Source of the DNA: Vampirovibrio sp.
GTDB taxonomy: Bacteria > Cyanobacteriota > Vampirovibrionia > Vampirovibrionales > JAJTHC01
Assembly: GCA_024998755.1 (NCBI GenBank)
Contig: JACEUU010000003.1
Location: 434,001 to 498,000 of the forward strand
Direction: 5' to 3'
Length of the DNA stretch: 64,000 bases
Each line of letters begins with the position of its first letter. Positions within the stretch are counted from its first letter, which is position 1. Position numbers and translations under genes: made by a program. Of the stretch, positions 8,007 through 17,663 are shown in pieces. Below the pieces are notes generated by a model. It ran no database searches. It saw only the letters and a list, made by a program, of their open reading frames with translations, and was not told the origin of the DNA.

Positions 8007-10043
8007 ATGGATTGGTTCATTCAAACCCTCTGGTTGGTTCCCATTTACCCGCTAGTTGCATTTTTACTAATTTCTTTGGGGCGTGCCTTGCCTAAACCTT
8101 TGGCTTATGACGCCAGTGAAGGGCATGGGCATACGGATGCTTCAGAAGCACTGCCATTGTTGGCTAAAAAGGAAGTGGCTTTTGCGTTAACTTCTGGTGC
8201 TACATTAATGGGCTTGGTTCATGCTATTGCTAGTATTGGCTGGTTATTTAATCAGCACAATGGGGTTGTTGCTATCGAAAAAAACTGGCAGTGGCTTCAA
8301 GCTGGCGATTTGGTTTTAAAACTAGGTACGTTGTTAGACGCTAACACCGTGATGATGTTGTTTGTCGTTACGTTTATCAGCTTGTTTATTCAAATTTATA
8401 CGCATGGTTACATGAATCATGATAAAGGGTACGCCAAGTTTTTTGGCTATTTAGCTCTGTTTAATTTTTCTATGCTAGGCTTGGTGCTTTCTTCTAACCT
8501 CATCCAAACTTATATGTTTTGGGAGCTAGTGGGTGTTTCCAGTTATTTGCTAATTGGGTTTTGGTTTCATAAGCCTGCCGCCGCCGCTGCTTCTATGAAG
8601 GCATTTTTAGTTAACAGAGTGGGCGATTTTGGCTTTCTGTTAGGCATTTTATTGTTGTTGGGCATTACCTTTACCTCTGGTTTTTGGCATGACTATCTTT
8701 CTATCAATCCAGATCAAGCATTGCTTTCGTTCCAAGGCTTTATGCCCATGGTTGGGGCATTGGCAAAGGGAATTCCTGCTTGGTTGTTGGGCTTGATTGG
8801 TATTTTGGTCTTTATGGGGTCCATGGCAAAAAGTGCTCAAGTGCCTTTGCATACTTGGTTGCCTGATGCGATGGAGGGACCCACGCCTATTTCCGCCCTA
8901 ATTCACGCCGCGACCATGGTTGCTGCAGGTGTTTACTTAATTGCGAGAGTCTTCCCCTTAGTGGCGGCTTCTACAGATATTACGATGCCGTTCATTACCA
9001 TTATTGGAGTCATTACCGCTATTGTGGGGGCAACCATTGCCGTTACCCAAACGGATATTAAAAAAGCGTTGGCGTATTCCACTATGTCTCAATTAGGGTT
9101 TATGGTTACAGCCATGGGCTTAGGTGCATATACTGCTGGCTTGTTCCACTTGTTTACCCATGCGTTTTTCAAAGCGATGTTGTTCCTAGGTTCAGGTAGT
9201 GTTATTCATGCTTGCGAAGGTGAGCAGGATATGCGAAAAATGGGCGGTTTGTTGAAGAAATTACCCGTTACAGGTATTACTTATTTAATCGGAACAGTCG
9301 CCATTTCAGGCCTGTTTTGGACGAGTGGCTTTTGGTCTAAAGATGAGATTTTAGCAGCAGCTGCTCATCAACATCCGGTTATTTATATTTTGCTTTCGGC
9401 TACAGCAGGGTTAACTTCGTTTTATATGTTCCGTACGTTCTTTATGACGTTTATGGGCACTTACCGTGGTGAAGCTCATGTTCACAAAGAAGACCCAGTG
9501 ATGACTGCTCCACTAGCGGTTTTAGCCGTTCCTTCGTTGTTGATTGGTGTGCTACTTTCAGGGTTTGCCTTTGGCTTACCTGCCTTTGGTCATTACATTA
9601 CCCATGGCTTAATGAGCGAACTGTCTCATCATCCGCATTCTCTACTGGATGCCATGTTTAATAAAGTAGGTAATGCGTCTCAAATGGTTGGTTTAACCGG
9701 TTTAGTATTAGCGTTTGCCGTTTACGGTATGAAGTTAATCAATACGGATACCGTTAAACGGGTGCTGGCTTGGCCTTATGAATTGTTCCGCAATAAATGG
9801 TTTTTTGATGACGTTTATCAAGGGCTTGTAGAAGGTGGCTTTATGCTAATTGCTCAAATGTCTTCTACGTTTGATAAAGTTGTTATTGATGGGGTTGTTA
9901 ACGGCGTTGGGTGTATTACCTCGGGTACTGGGGGGCTTATTCGTCGGTTGCAAACAGGTCGTATTCAAACCTATGTAACCGTGTTGGGGCTTTCAGTGCT
10001 AGCGTTGGTCGTTACTTATCAAGTATTGATGGTGAAAGGATAA
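8007..10043 (+). CDS. nuoL: NADH-quinone oxidoreductase subunit L (antiporter-like)
   Basis: NuoL is the distal proton-pumping subunit, with the long lateral helix that runs along the membrane arm. At 678 residues it has normal length. Conserved stretches include FWELVGVSSYLLIGFWF, the segment KSAQVPLHTWLPDAMEGPTP containing a key lysine, and ALIHAATMVAAGVYL. The C-terminal third holds the predicted amphipathic helix and final membrane helix. It starts at a single ATG with AAGG ten bases upstream and is followed after nine bases by nuoM. Confidence 0.96.
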   Translation: MDWFIQTLWLVPIYPLVAFLLISLGRALPKPLAYDASEGHGHTDASEALPLLAKKEVAFALTSGATLMGLVHAIASIGWLFNQHNGVVAIEKNWQWLQAGDLVLKLGTLLDANTVMMLFVVTFISLFIQIYTHGYMNHDKGYAKFFGYLALFNFSMLGLVLSSNLIQTYMFWELVGVSSYLLIGFWFHKPAAAAASMKAFLVNRVGDFGFLLGILLLLGITFTSGFWHDYLSINPDQALLSFQGFMPMVGALAKGIPAWLLGLIGILVFMGSMAKSAQVPLHTWLPDAMEGPTPISALIHAATMVAAGVYLIARVFPLVAASTDITMPFITIIGVITAIVGATIAVTQTDIKKALAYSTMSQLGFMVTAMGLGAYTAGLFHLFTHAFFKAMLFLGSGSVIHACEGEQDMRKMGGLLKKLPVTGITYLIGTVAISGLFWTSGFWSKDEILAAAAHQHPVIYILLSATAGLTSFYMFRTFFMTFMGTYRGEAHVHKEDPVMTAPLAVLAVPSLLIGVLLSGFAFGLPAFGHYITHGLMSELSHHPHSLLDAMFNKVGNASQMVGLTGLVLAFAVYGMKLINTDTVKRVLAWPYELFRNKWFFDDVYQGLVEGGFMLIAQMSSTFDKVVIDGVVNGVGCITSGTGGLIRRLQTGRIQTYVTVLGLSVLALVVTYQVLMVKG

Positions 10044-10052
10044 TCACCTATT

Positions 10053-11702
10053 ATGGAATTTTTATTACCGATTTTGGTTGGACTCCCGTTTTTGGCTTCT
10101 GGTGTTTTTGCCTTAATGCCTACCAACCCGAACCCTGAAGCTGATGCTAAACAGCTACATTGGCTAGCCGGCATTGTTTCCGTTGTTTTGATGGGTGTTG
10201 CCAGTGTTCTTGCCTTTGGGCAAGGTGTGGGTACTAATTTAACATGGGTTCAGCCATGGTTACCTAAGTTTGGTCTTTCTTTGGCGTTTGGTCAAGATGG
10301 TTTAACCGCAACATTGGTGCTATTAACTACGTTGTTAAGTTTATTGGCGGGCATTGCTAGTATTACCACTATCGGTAAACGCTTGAAGCTTTATTATTCG
10401 CTATTTTTCTTGCTGATTGGCTCCGTGTTGGGCGTGTTTATGGCTCGGGATTTATTCTTGTTCTTCTTGTTCTTTGAACTAGAACTCATACCCATGTATT
10501 TGCTAATTACCATTTGGGGTGGTCCACGTCGGGATTATGCGGCGATGAAGTTTGTGCTTTATACGTTGGCAGGGTCTATCTTCTTGGTAGCCAGTATTTT
10601 AGTATTAGCCTCCATTTCAAAAGGAATAGGTGCCCCTGACCAAACCTTGTTCTTGTTCTCTCAGCTTAAACAGGTAGCTTCTGTCATAGCCACCAATCCA
10701 CAGATCGAGTTTTATACACAAATTTTCATTTTCTTGGGATTTTTCATCGCTTTTTCAGTCAAATTACCGGTCGTTCCGTTGCATACTTGGTTGCCTGATG
10801 CTCACGTTGAAGCACCAACGCCTATTTCCATGCTACTTGCGGGTATTTTGTTGAAAATGGGTGCTTATGGGTTACTTCGGTTTGCCTTTGAATGGTTTCC
10901 CTTGGCAGGTAAATTGCTTTCACCTTACATCGGTTTGTTGGCTTTAATTAACATTGTGTACACCGCAGCTATTGCTTTAGTTCAAACGGATATGAAAAAG
11001 TTAATTGCCTATTCTTCTGTTAGCCACATGGGCTTTATTCTGTTAGCATTAGCGGCTTATAACGCCACTGGTATTACGGCAGCTATCTTTGTAATGGTTG
11101 CACACGGGTTAGTTAGTGCGGCATTATTTATGGGCGTTGGTACGCTTTATGGTAGAACCCATTCCAGAGAAATTGCCGTTTATAGCGGTGTTGCCCAAAA
11201 AACCCCGGTGTTGTTTTACTTCTTCTTGCTCATGTCAATGTCTAGTTTAGGGCTTCCTTTACTGGTTAGCTTTGCAGGCGAAAGTTTAACCTTCTATAGT
11301 GGGTTTATTTCTCATTCTTTCAACTTTATTCCGCTGTTTGGTTATGGTGCTATTCACTTATCCATTGGTGGTGTAACGGCACTTTCCGCCATTGGTGTAG
11401 TGTTGGGTGCGGCTTATATGTTGTGGTTGGTTAAACGGGTGTTTTTCGGGCCTGTTAGCGAAGCCTGTCAGCAGTTGAAAGATGCTACCCGCAGTGAAGT
11501 GTTAGTACTGGGTGTGCTTTCGATGTTTGTAATTGGATTAGGATTTTTTCCTAGTTTGTTAACCGCTCAATTTGCAGATTCTACCACGGCTATCGCTAGC
11601 CAATTTACCCAAGCAGAAGCCCAGCTGCAAAAGCTTACAGCCCCATCACAAGCAGCCGTGGCTCTTTCTGATAGTGCTTCAATTTCAAGTAATCAACCTT
11701 AG
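10053..11702 (+). CDS. nuoM: NADH-quinone oxidoreductase subunit M (antiporter-like)
   Basis: NuoM is the second antiporter-like proton-pumping subunit. The 549-residue polytopic protein has the conserved glutamates in FFELELIPMYLLI and the lysine-containing block KLPVVPLHTWLPDAHVEAPTP, plus SVSHMGFILLAL. The last 40 residues are a Ala/Ser-rich tail beyond the usual end. The start lies nine bases after the nuoL stop. Confidence 0.96.
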   Translation: MEFLLPILVGLPFLASGVFALMPTNPNPEADAKQLHWLAGIVSVVLMGVASVLAFGQGVGTNLTWVQPWLPKFGLSLAFGQDGLTATLVLLTTLLSLLAGIASITTIGKRLKLYYSLFFLLIGSVLGVFMARDLFLFFLFFELELIPMYLLITIWGGPRRDYAAMKFVLYTLAGSIFLVASILVLASISKGIGAPDQTLFLFSQLKQVASVIATNPQIEFYTQIFIFLGFFIAFSVKLPVVPLHTWLPDAHVEAPTPISMLLAGILLKMGAYGLLRFAFEWFPLAGKLLSPYIGLLALINIVYTAAIALVQTDMKKLIAYSSVSHMGFILLALAAYNATGITAAIFVMVAHGLVSAALFMGVGTLYGRTHSREIAVYSGVAQKTPVLFYFFLLMSMSSLGLPLLVSFAGESLTFYSGFISHSFNFIPLFGYGAIHLSIGGVTALSAIGVVLGAAYMLWLVKRVFFGPVSEACQQLKDATRSEVLVLGVLSMFVIGLGFFPSLLTAQFADSTTAIASQFTQAEAQLQKLTAPSQAAVALSDSASISSNQP

Positions 11703-11729
11703 TCTTTTGGAAAGGACGGAGTATTTTAA

Positions 11730-13463
11730 ATGATGGTTTTTTCCGCAGATGCCCTTTCTTCAGCGTTGTTAGACAATGACTGGACTGGATTTTTACTCAA
11801 GCAAGGCGTGCCATTTCTATCGCCTGAATTTATTTTGATACTAACTTTATTGCTAATTATTGTGCTTTCATTGTTTTCTGTTGGTAAAACAGAAAACAAG
11901 CCTGAAAATGCCATTAATTCCCCTGTTGTTTCTCTATTAGCTTCTAATAGTTGGAATTTAGCAATGGGAGGCACGGTTTTAGCCCTGTTAACAGTTATTG
12001 CACATTATTTCCTGTTCTTTTTTAATCATTTTGATGTTGGCTATTCCGTGCTTTACGGGATGTTCAAGGCAGATTTGTTGAGCGTTGCTTCGCGGACATT
12101 TTTGTTAGTTGGTTTTATCATTGTTTTGTTAATGAGCAAACGATATGTGGCTACTTTTATGGCAAAACAAGCCAGCGAATTTTTTGCTATTTTACTTACC
12201 GCTTTTACAGGGGCTATGTTCCTTTGCGGTTCGATTGATTTTGTTTCAGCCTTTGTTTCCTTGGAAACCTTGGGGATTAGTTCTTATTTATTGGTTGGGT
12301 ATTTGCGTAATAACCAGCAAAGTACCGAAGCTTCTTTGAAGTATTTGGTATATGGCGGTGCTAGTTCAGCCCTTTTCTTATTTGGTTTAGCATTGCTTTA
12401 TGGCTTGATGGGTGGATCTACGTCCCTAGAAACCTTACCATTGGCTTTGAATAGTGGTGTGAAAGAGCTTTCTGCTTGGTTGCCGATTGCTTTAGTTTTG
12501 GTAATGGCTGGTGTTGGGTTTAAAATTTCAGCCGCCCCATTCCATATGTGGACGCCTGATGTTTATGAGGGAGCACCTACACCTGTTACGGCATTTTTAT
12601 CTGTAGTTTCTAAATTGGCAGCCTTTGTTTTTGCTATTCGGTTTTTATTACCGTTTGCTGGCCATGTAGGTAGCGTAACCATTTTAGTTAGCTTGTTGGC
12701 ATTGCTTTCTATGCTAGTGGGTAACACCATTGCCTTAAAGCAAACGAATATAAAGCGATTACTGGCGTATAGCACGATTGCTCATGCAGGGTATTTGTTG
12801 TTAGGCTTAACGGTTTTGCAATACCATAGCTTGGCAACAGTGTTATTTTACCTATTTACCTATGTGTTTATGAATTTAGGGGCGTTTGCTTGCGTTTTAG
12901 TAACGTCAGATTTACTAAAAACTGAAACAATTGCAGATATGGCAGGCTTGGGCAAAGCCAAACCGATGCTGGTTGCCATGTTTAGCATCTTCTTGCTAGG
13001 GTTGGCTGGTATGCCTATCACAGCTGGATTTTTCGCAAAGTTATTTTTGTTCCAAGCGTTGGTTACTGAAAATCCAATCACGTTAGGGATGGTTTTATTA
13101 GCCTTGGTGGCTTCAACCGTTTCTATTTACTACTATTTGAACGTTATTCGTACAATGGTTGTGGCAGAACCTTCTGATGCGGTTAAAGCCTTGATGGGTC
13201 AAACAGAATCTAACGCTGGATGTGCGTTAATGGCTGGTGGCGGTACGTCGTCTCTTTGCGGCAGTACTTCTATGCGATGGGCGATGATACTAAGCTTAGC
13301 TGGTACCTTGTTATTAGGTGTTTTAGCAACGCCTATCATGACGGTGTGTGATGTAGCCATGTATGAGCTAATTCAAGCCGGTAAGCAGCTTGAACCAGAA
13401 TCGGCTCAACCCCCTGCTAATGTCGGAGGTGTTACCACTTCAGCATCTTCAACTAATCCGTAA
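11730..13463 (+). CDS. nuoN: NADH-quinone oxidoreductase subunit N (antiporter-like)
   Basis: NuoN is the third antiporter-like subunit and the last gene of the operon. In the 577-residue product the family is shown by SLETLGISSYLLVGY, FKISAAPFHMWTPDVYEGAPTP and AYSTIAHAGYLLLGL. A Cys/Gly-rich insertion near residues 488-515 and a Pro/Ser/Thr tail at the C-terminus are unusual. It starts with two ATGs, with GGAG eight bases before the first. A strong hairpin follows at 13481-13519. Confidence 0.95.
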   Translation: MMVFSADALSSALLDNDWTGFLLKQGVPFLSPEFILILTLLLIIVLSLFSVGKTENKPENAINSPVVSLLASNSWNLAMGGTVLALLTVIAHYFLFFFNHFDVGYSVLYGMFKADLLSVASRTFLLVGFIIVLLMSKRYVATFMAKQASEFFAILLTAFTGAMFLCGSIDFVSAFVSLETLGISSYLLVGYLRNNQQSTEASLKYLVYGGASSALFLFGLALLYGLMGGSTSLETLPLALNSGVKELSAWLPIALVLVMAGVGFKISAAPFHMWTPDVYEGAPTPVTAFLSVVSKLAAFVFAIRFLLPFAGHVGSVTILVSLLALLSMLVGNTIALKQTNIKRLLAYSTIAHAGYLLLGLTVLQYHSLATVLFYLFTYVFMNLGAFACVLVTSDLLKTETIADMAGLGKAKPMLVAMFSIFLLGLAGMPITAGFFAKLFLFQALVTENPITLGMVLLALVASTVSIYYYLNVIRTMVVAEPSDAVKALMGQTESNAGCALMAGGGTSSLCGSTSMRWAMILSLAGTLLLGVLATPIMTVCDVAMYELIQAGKQLEPESAQPPANVGGVTTSASSTNP

Positions 13464-13480
13464 TTTTCAGCTTTAACTAA

Positions 13481-13519
13481 TTAAACCCCTCCAGTCTAAT
13501 TGAGACTGGAGGGGTTTAA
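13481..13519. terminator. Bidirectional terminator between nuoN and a TPR gene
   Basis: A 17-bp perfect stem (13481-13497 with 13503-13519) closes a five-base loop between convergent genes. The stem core is CCCCTCCAGTCT and its complement. T-runs are weak on both sides, but the position makes it the likely stop for both the complex I operon and the minus-strand gene ending at 13535. Confidence 0.8.
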
Positions 13520-13534
13520 AATATATATAGGTGC

Positions 13535-15325
13535 TTATAAACTGCTCAATGCCTGTTGGACGCTTTCTTTGTTTGAGGCGTTTGGTTCCAACTGCAGATA
13601 AGTTTCAAAGTACTGTTTCGCAAGATCGTTATTTGCTTGTTCAGCTTCTAAAAGACCTAGGTTGTAATAGGCTTTACTTAACTTACCATTCAAAGCAATT
13701 GCTTGTTTATAAGCATCAATGGCTAGCTTGGGCTGTAAGGTATTTACGTATAAATTGCCTAAATTATACTGTAAGTTGGCATCGGTTGGGTGCAAATGGA
13801 TAGCTACCTTCATCAAGGCTTCGGCGGTTTTAAGATTATCCGCTCCGCCTTGTTGTTTTAACAGCATGGCATAATTACTGAGGTCTTCAGGCTTAAAGCT
13901 AGCTTGGTAAGCTGTGCTAGCGTTGGTTTTATCTTGCTGATTGAGGTAAGCCTTGCCTAGCAGGCTGAACACTTCTTGCTGAATACTGGGTTGGGTACGT
14001 AGCTTTTCAAGCAATAGTAAGCTAGCAGGAGTTTGTTCCTGCTGTAGGAAGGCTCTTGCGAGTGCTAGCTGATAGTAAGGTTGTTCTGGTTGTAATTGAT
14101 TGGCCTGTTGGTAAAAACTAAGTGCTTTTGGCCAGTCAGCGGCTTGTTCCTGTTTGAAGCCTTGCTCAAACGCACTTTGGGCTTTCTCTTGGGCTGAAGT
14201 ACTGTTTTTAGAGCCTGTAGAAACGGGAATGCTCGTTTTTTCTGCAATGGGTGCCATAACAACACTGGCTTGTTTCTGTAATTGGGCTTTTAGTTGTTGA
14301 ATGGTTTGTTCATAATCTTTTAGCTGGTTTTGAAGTAGTTGTAATTCAGAACTTGAAGCCAATAAATCTTTAGTGGTATTGTTACTTTCAATGGCGGAAA
14401 GCCCAATGATGTTCGTTTCCCCGTTGTTGCTTAGTTGTAAAGATTGTAGCGATTCTATTTTTTCTTTTAGCCCTGCAATACGGTTATTCTGGTCTTGAAT
14501 GGTGGTAAATGCCTGTTTTAACGCTTGGGTTGCTTCTTGTAATTTGCTGTGGGCTTGGGCTGGTTCGCCAACCCCTAACCCACTGTTCAATTGCTGATGG
14601 AGCGTTTCATTTTCTACTTTCAGCTGGGCAATGGTTTCCCGAAGTTGTTTAGTTTCTGAAGAAATATTGGTTGGTGTTGCTATCGCCGCTACTGCATACG
14701 CTGGTTTTGTTGACGTGGTTTGAATCGCCATTTTTTGCATCAGCCGATTATTCTCTTGAATTAACCCATCGACTTTTTGTTGTAGGGTTTGCACCATTTT
14801 TTGTTGGTTGGTAGCGGTTGTTTGCCATTGCGAAGCCGACCCACCAAACTGGTTAACTTGTTGTTGTAATTGTAAGTTTTCTTGCTTTAGGGCGGTTAGC
14901 TCATTGGTTATAGCCATCATTTTTTCAGCCGAAATGGCTGGTTTGTTTGGGGTGTTATTGGGGGTAGTTTCCCAAGGTTGGGGCTGGGCAGTTTGTCTTT
15001 CAAGTACTTCCTTCAGCTTATAATTCATTCGTACCACTTGTTCATATTCAGTATGTAGTTTTACGAGGGTGCGTTTTAGTTCTAGGGTGTCATCGTTGGT
15101 TTCAGCCGTGTTAGTTTCGGCACGCATACGGTTAGGCGAAAGTAAAATGGTTTGCCCCGTTTGCTCATCTTGAATATAAGGTTGTTGATAGTCTGCTTCA
15201 GGCAGAATATCCCACTGGCCCGCTTGGCTGTTCAATGGCGATGTACTTACAACTAGTAAACAAAGTAGCCCTGTAATACCAAGTTTGTGAAGTCTTAATT
15301 TTAGTAGTAGTGAAGATAGCAGCAT
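13535..15325 (-). CDS. Periplasmic coiled-coil and TPR protein
   Basis: The product (596 residues from the ATG near 15325) has an N-terminal signal peptide (hydrophobic LGITGLLCLLVVSTS before SQA), then from about residue 70 to 350 Gln/Leu-rich heptads that predict a long coiled coil, and in the last ~190 residues TPR units such as AQSAFEQGFKQEQAADWPKA and LQYNLGNLYVNTLQPKLAID. This layout resembles periplasmic scaffold proteins, but no specific family is recognised. The frame is open to a TTG at 15370; the ATG is preferred because it sits at the signal peptide. It converges with nuoN. Confidence 0.8.
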   Translation of the reverse strand: MLLSSLLLKLRLHKLGITGLLCLLVVSTSPLNSQAGQWDILPEADYQQPYIQDEQTGQTILLSPNRMRAETNTAETNDDTLELKRTLVKLHTEYEQVVRMNYKLKEVLERQTAQPQPWETTPNNTPNKPAISAEKMMAITNELTALKQENLQLQQQVNQFGGSASQWQTTATNQQKMVQTLQQKVDGLIQENNRLMQKMAIQTTSTKPAYAVAAIATPTNISSETKQLRETIAQLKVENETLHQQLNSGLGVGEPAQAHSKLQEATQALKQAFTTIQDQNNRIAGLKEKIESLQSLQLSNNGETNIIGLSAIESNNTTKDLLASSSELQLLQNQLKDYEQTIQQLKAQLQKQASVVMAPIAEKTSIPVSTGSKNSTSAQEKAQSAFEQGFKQEQAADWPKALSFYQQANQLQPEQPYYQLALARAFLQQEQTPASLLLLEKLRTQPSIQQEVFSLLGKAYLNQQDKTNASTAYQASFKPEDLSNYAMLLKQQGGADNLKTAEALMKVAIHLHPTDANLQYNLGNLYVNTLQPKLAIDAYKQAIALNGKLSKAYYNLGLLEAEQANNDLAKQYFETYLQLEPNASNKESVQQALSSL

Positions 15326-15566
15326 AGCGTTAAAGCATTTCCATTCTCTTTTTTTTTGCAAAAATAGCAAACTCCCTGTAGGTTTAGTTTAAAAGAGAAC
15401 CCCTTGCTTCGTCGACCCCTTCCACCCAAACCCCCTTCACTTGAACGAGATGATAAGGACGTTAGGTTTCTTTATCTTTTCTTAGGGAAGTCTTTATATG
15501 CTTGAATAGTTGTGATAAACTAAGCTAAGTTTTCTTACCCTTTTTTTATTGGAGCTTTCGATTTAT

Positions 15567-16088
15567 ATGATGATGACCTCTTCCACCTTGTTAGTTGAAC
15601 CAAAAAATTTAATTGATGCTGCTACCTTGGATGCCTATACCTCAGAGCAATTAGCCCCATTGAACATTGTGCAAATAATGGCACAAATTCCGCATCGGTA
15701 TCCGTTTTTATTGATTGATGGCGTTACCGCCCATGAGCAAGCCAAATGGATTGAAGGCTATAAAAACGTGAGCATTAACGAACCCTTCTTTCAAGGACAT
15801 TTTCCGAATCAGCCAATTATGCCGGGGGTATTGCAGATTGAAGCGTTGGCTCAATTAGGCGGGGTGCTAATGAGTTTTACTCCGAAAGGCAAAGGGAAAT
15901 TGGGCGTTTTTGCAGGGTTGGATAATGTTCGGTTTCGGCGGATGGTGGTACCCGGTGATAGACTTGATTTACGGATGGAGTTCATCAAGATGAGAGGGCC
16001 TGTTTGCAAAATGCGGGGTATTGCCAGTGTGGATGGGCAACCCGCTGTTGAAGCTGAATTAATGTTTAGTTTTGTAGACCACGCCTAA
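15567..16088 (+). CDS. fabZ: 3-hydroxyacyl-[acyl-carrier-protein] dehydratase FabZ
   Basis: FabZ dehydrates beta-hydroxyacyl-ACP in fatty acid elongation. The 173-residue hot-dog-fold protein shows the catalytic histidine in PHRYPFLLIDGV and the block HFPNQPIMPGVLQIEALAQ containing the catalytic glutamate. The N-terminal ~40 residues are an extension relative to many FabZ. Three consecutive ATGs start at 15567 with GGAG about 12 bases upstream; an in-frame TTG at 15549 overlaps that ribosome site and is unlikely. lpxC and lpxA, which often flank fabZ, are not here. Confidence 0.94.
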   Translation: MMMTSSTLLVEPKNLIDAATLDAYTSEQLAPLNIVQIMAQIPHRYPFLLIDGVTAHEQAKWIEGYKNVSINEPFFQGHFPNQPIMPGVLQIEALAQLGGVLMSFTPKGKGKLGVFAGLDNVRFRRMVVPGDRLDLRMEFIKMRGPVCKMRGIASVDGQPAVEAELMFSFVDHA

Positions 16089-16128
16089 CCTAAGTTAGTT
16101 GTTATTGTTGTTCACATATTAACATAGT

Positions 16129-16330
16129 GCGTTCTTTCATTGGTTGTCGTTTCTCGCTTTAGCTGGTCGGTTTGTCAGGGGGGTGAGGTTTGAAACCCCT
16201 CTATGCCATTACGGGCACATTACGGGATGACGGGGGGATGCTCTTTTCGCCTCTACGAACCACGGAACGCATCGACGCAGCAGAGCAAACGCGATGGTCG
16301 TTCCTACTTGTGGGTACGCTATTTAAACTA
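16129..16330 (+). repeat. GC-rich dispersed repeat, family B, copy 3 (internally shortened)
   Basis: This copy matches repeats at 33972-34250 and 58540-58785. Shared blocks are TTTAGCTGGT near the left side, ACCCCTCTATGCCA, GGGGGATGCTCTTTTCGCC, CGGAACGCATCGACG and CGATGGTCGTTCCTACT near the right end. The middle portion present in the other two copies is missing. The open frame through it (16190-16459) has no homology to anything recognised and is not called. Confidence 0.7.
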
Positions 16331-16347
16331 GGAATTAATAAATATAA

Positions 16348-16392
16348 AACTTTAAACGCCTCCAAGGTAAAACCGAAGGGGCGTTTAAAGTT
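16348..16392 (-). terminator. Hairpin downstream of the peroxiredoxin gene
   Basis: A 13-bp arm AACTTTAAACGCC (16348-16360) pairs with its complement at 16380-16392, 22 bases past the peroxiredoxin stop. It probably ends that minus-strand transcript. Confidence 0.65.
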
Positions 16393-16414
16393 ACTTATAA
16401 AGCTGTTTCAAAAA

Positions 16415-16936
16415 CTACAAAGTAGCTTGACCAGGTTTCCAGTTAACTGGGCAGTTTGAACCCGTTTGGAAAGCTTGCACGGTACGTAAAATTTCTTCAA
16501 CGTTTCTACCAACAGAAAGGTCGTTCACTAAGTACGAACGCAACACGCCGTTAGGGTCAATGATAAAGACGGCACGGTAAGCCAAGCCTTTTTCTTCATT
16601 AAGGATGCCATAATCACGAGAAATGCGGTGGCTTAAATCAGAAATCAACGGAAAGCTTAATTCGCCTAAGCTACCTTGACACCAAGCTTGGTGGCTGTAT
16701 TGGCTATCAACGGAAGCACCTAGAACTTGAACGTTGGCTGTTTCAAAGTCTTTAATCATGGCATCAAAGCCTTTGATTTCGGTTGGGCAAACAAACGTGA
16801 AGTCTAATGGGTAAAAGAATAAAACAGTCCATTTACCAGCAGCGGCGTAGCTAGAAAGCGTTACTTCTTTCATTTCGCCCTTCATGTAAGATTGAGCGGT
16901 AAAATCTGGGGCTTTTTGACCAATTTGCAGAACCAT
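16415..16936 (-). CDS. 2-Cys peroxiredoxin (AhpC/Prx1 family)
   Basis: This thioredoxin-fold enzyme reduces hydrogen peroxide and organic peroxides. The peroxidatic cysteine is Cys50 in DFTFVCPTE, with the conserved LFFYPLDFTFVCP context; the resolving cysteine is near residue 162 in SNCPVNWKPG. The C-terminus ends soon after (GQATL) and lacks the Tyr-Phe tail of peroxide-sensitive eukaryotic forms. Length is 173 residues from the ATG at 16936; a TTG at 16969 is an alternative start. It stands alone and is transcribed away from the small gene at 17183. Confidence 0.93.
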   Translation of the reverse strand: MVLQIGQKAPDFTAQSYMKGEMKEVTLSSYAAAGKWTVLFFYPLDFTFVCPTEIKGFDAMIKDFETANVQVLGASVDSQYSHQAWCQGSLGELSFPLISDLSHRISRDYGILNEEKGLAYRAVFIIDPNGVLRSYLVNDLSVGRNVEEILRTVQAFQTGSNCPVNWKPGQATL

Positions 16937-17182
16937 GGAAACAGTTTCCTTTTCTAAAACAGTAATCAAGTAGTATCAGTAAGTAAGAACACCCTATTAG
17001 TGTAACTTTAAGGGGGCTTTTTTTCAAGCTGAAAACAAATTAAAACTTCATTAAACCTAAAATAGTTGTTTAAATAGCACACAAAATGAACTGTGCTGGG
17101 TTTTATGCTAGCGTGTATAAGAATCAAATTTTAGCCGTCTTCTATAACCCAAAGCTTACCACGCTTTTTAGGTATTTTTATT

Positions 17183-17659
17183 ATGATGATAAAGCCCACA
17201 GCCCATGCACTGCCTAGGTCTTCAGCACTTCAGCAAAGCGAAGACAAATCAATGACGACAACCGACGCTGATCTCATCAAGGAAGAAACACTCGAATTAG
17301 CAACAACACTGAAGCCTAATACTAAACCACCCATTAGACCGCTCTCTCAAATTGAGAGAAATATGATTATTCACGATGCCAAAAAAAGGGCAGCCGGATG
17401 GTCTATACTATTTGACTTTTTGACTCCGTTCTATTACGCACTTCGTAGCCCTAAAAAGTTAGCCTACAATCGTCCTGAAGTGCTAAATAAAACAATGGAT
17501 TTACAAGAGGCGTTAAAGCTAGAAGAAGCCGTTAAAAGTGCTCAAATAAAAGCCACACTACCGGGTGGCTTTCTGCCAGTAGTTGGTGGTTGTATTGCTT
17601 GGCTAAGCTACAATTTTGGGGAAAAACCCACTGATCCGAATTTTAATAACAGACTATAG
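17183..17659 (+). CDS. Hypothetical protein, 158 aa
   Basis: No family is recognised. The first 55 residues are Thr/Pro-rich and likely disordered; a helical middle has AKKRAAGWSILFDFLTPFYY, followed by a charged helix (NKTMDLQEALKLEEAVKSAQ) and a hydrophobic Gly-rich C-terminal segment (GGFLPVVGGCIAWLSYNFG) that may sit in a membrane. It begins with ATGATG, has its own upstream gap of about 245 bases shared with the divergent peroxiredoxin gene, and its stop is four bases from the convergent secF stop. Confidence 0.6.
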   Translation: MMIKPTAHALPRSSALQQSEDKSMTTTDADLIKEETLELATTLKPNTKPPIRPLSQIERNMIIHDAKKRAAGWSILFDFLTPFYYALRSPKKLAYNRPEVLNKTMDLQEALKLEEAVKSAQIKATLPGGFLPVVGGCIAWLSYNFGEKPTDPNFNNRL

Positions 17660-17663
17660 AAAC

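Noticed and set aside
16190-16459. An 89-codon frame in the gap before the peroxiredoxin gene
   Set aside because: It lies in the family B repeat and runs over the terminator and the end of the peroxiredoxin gene.
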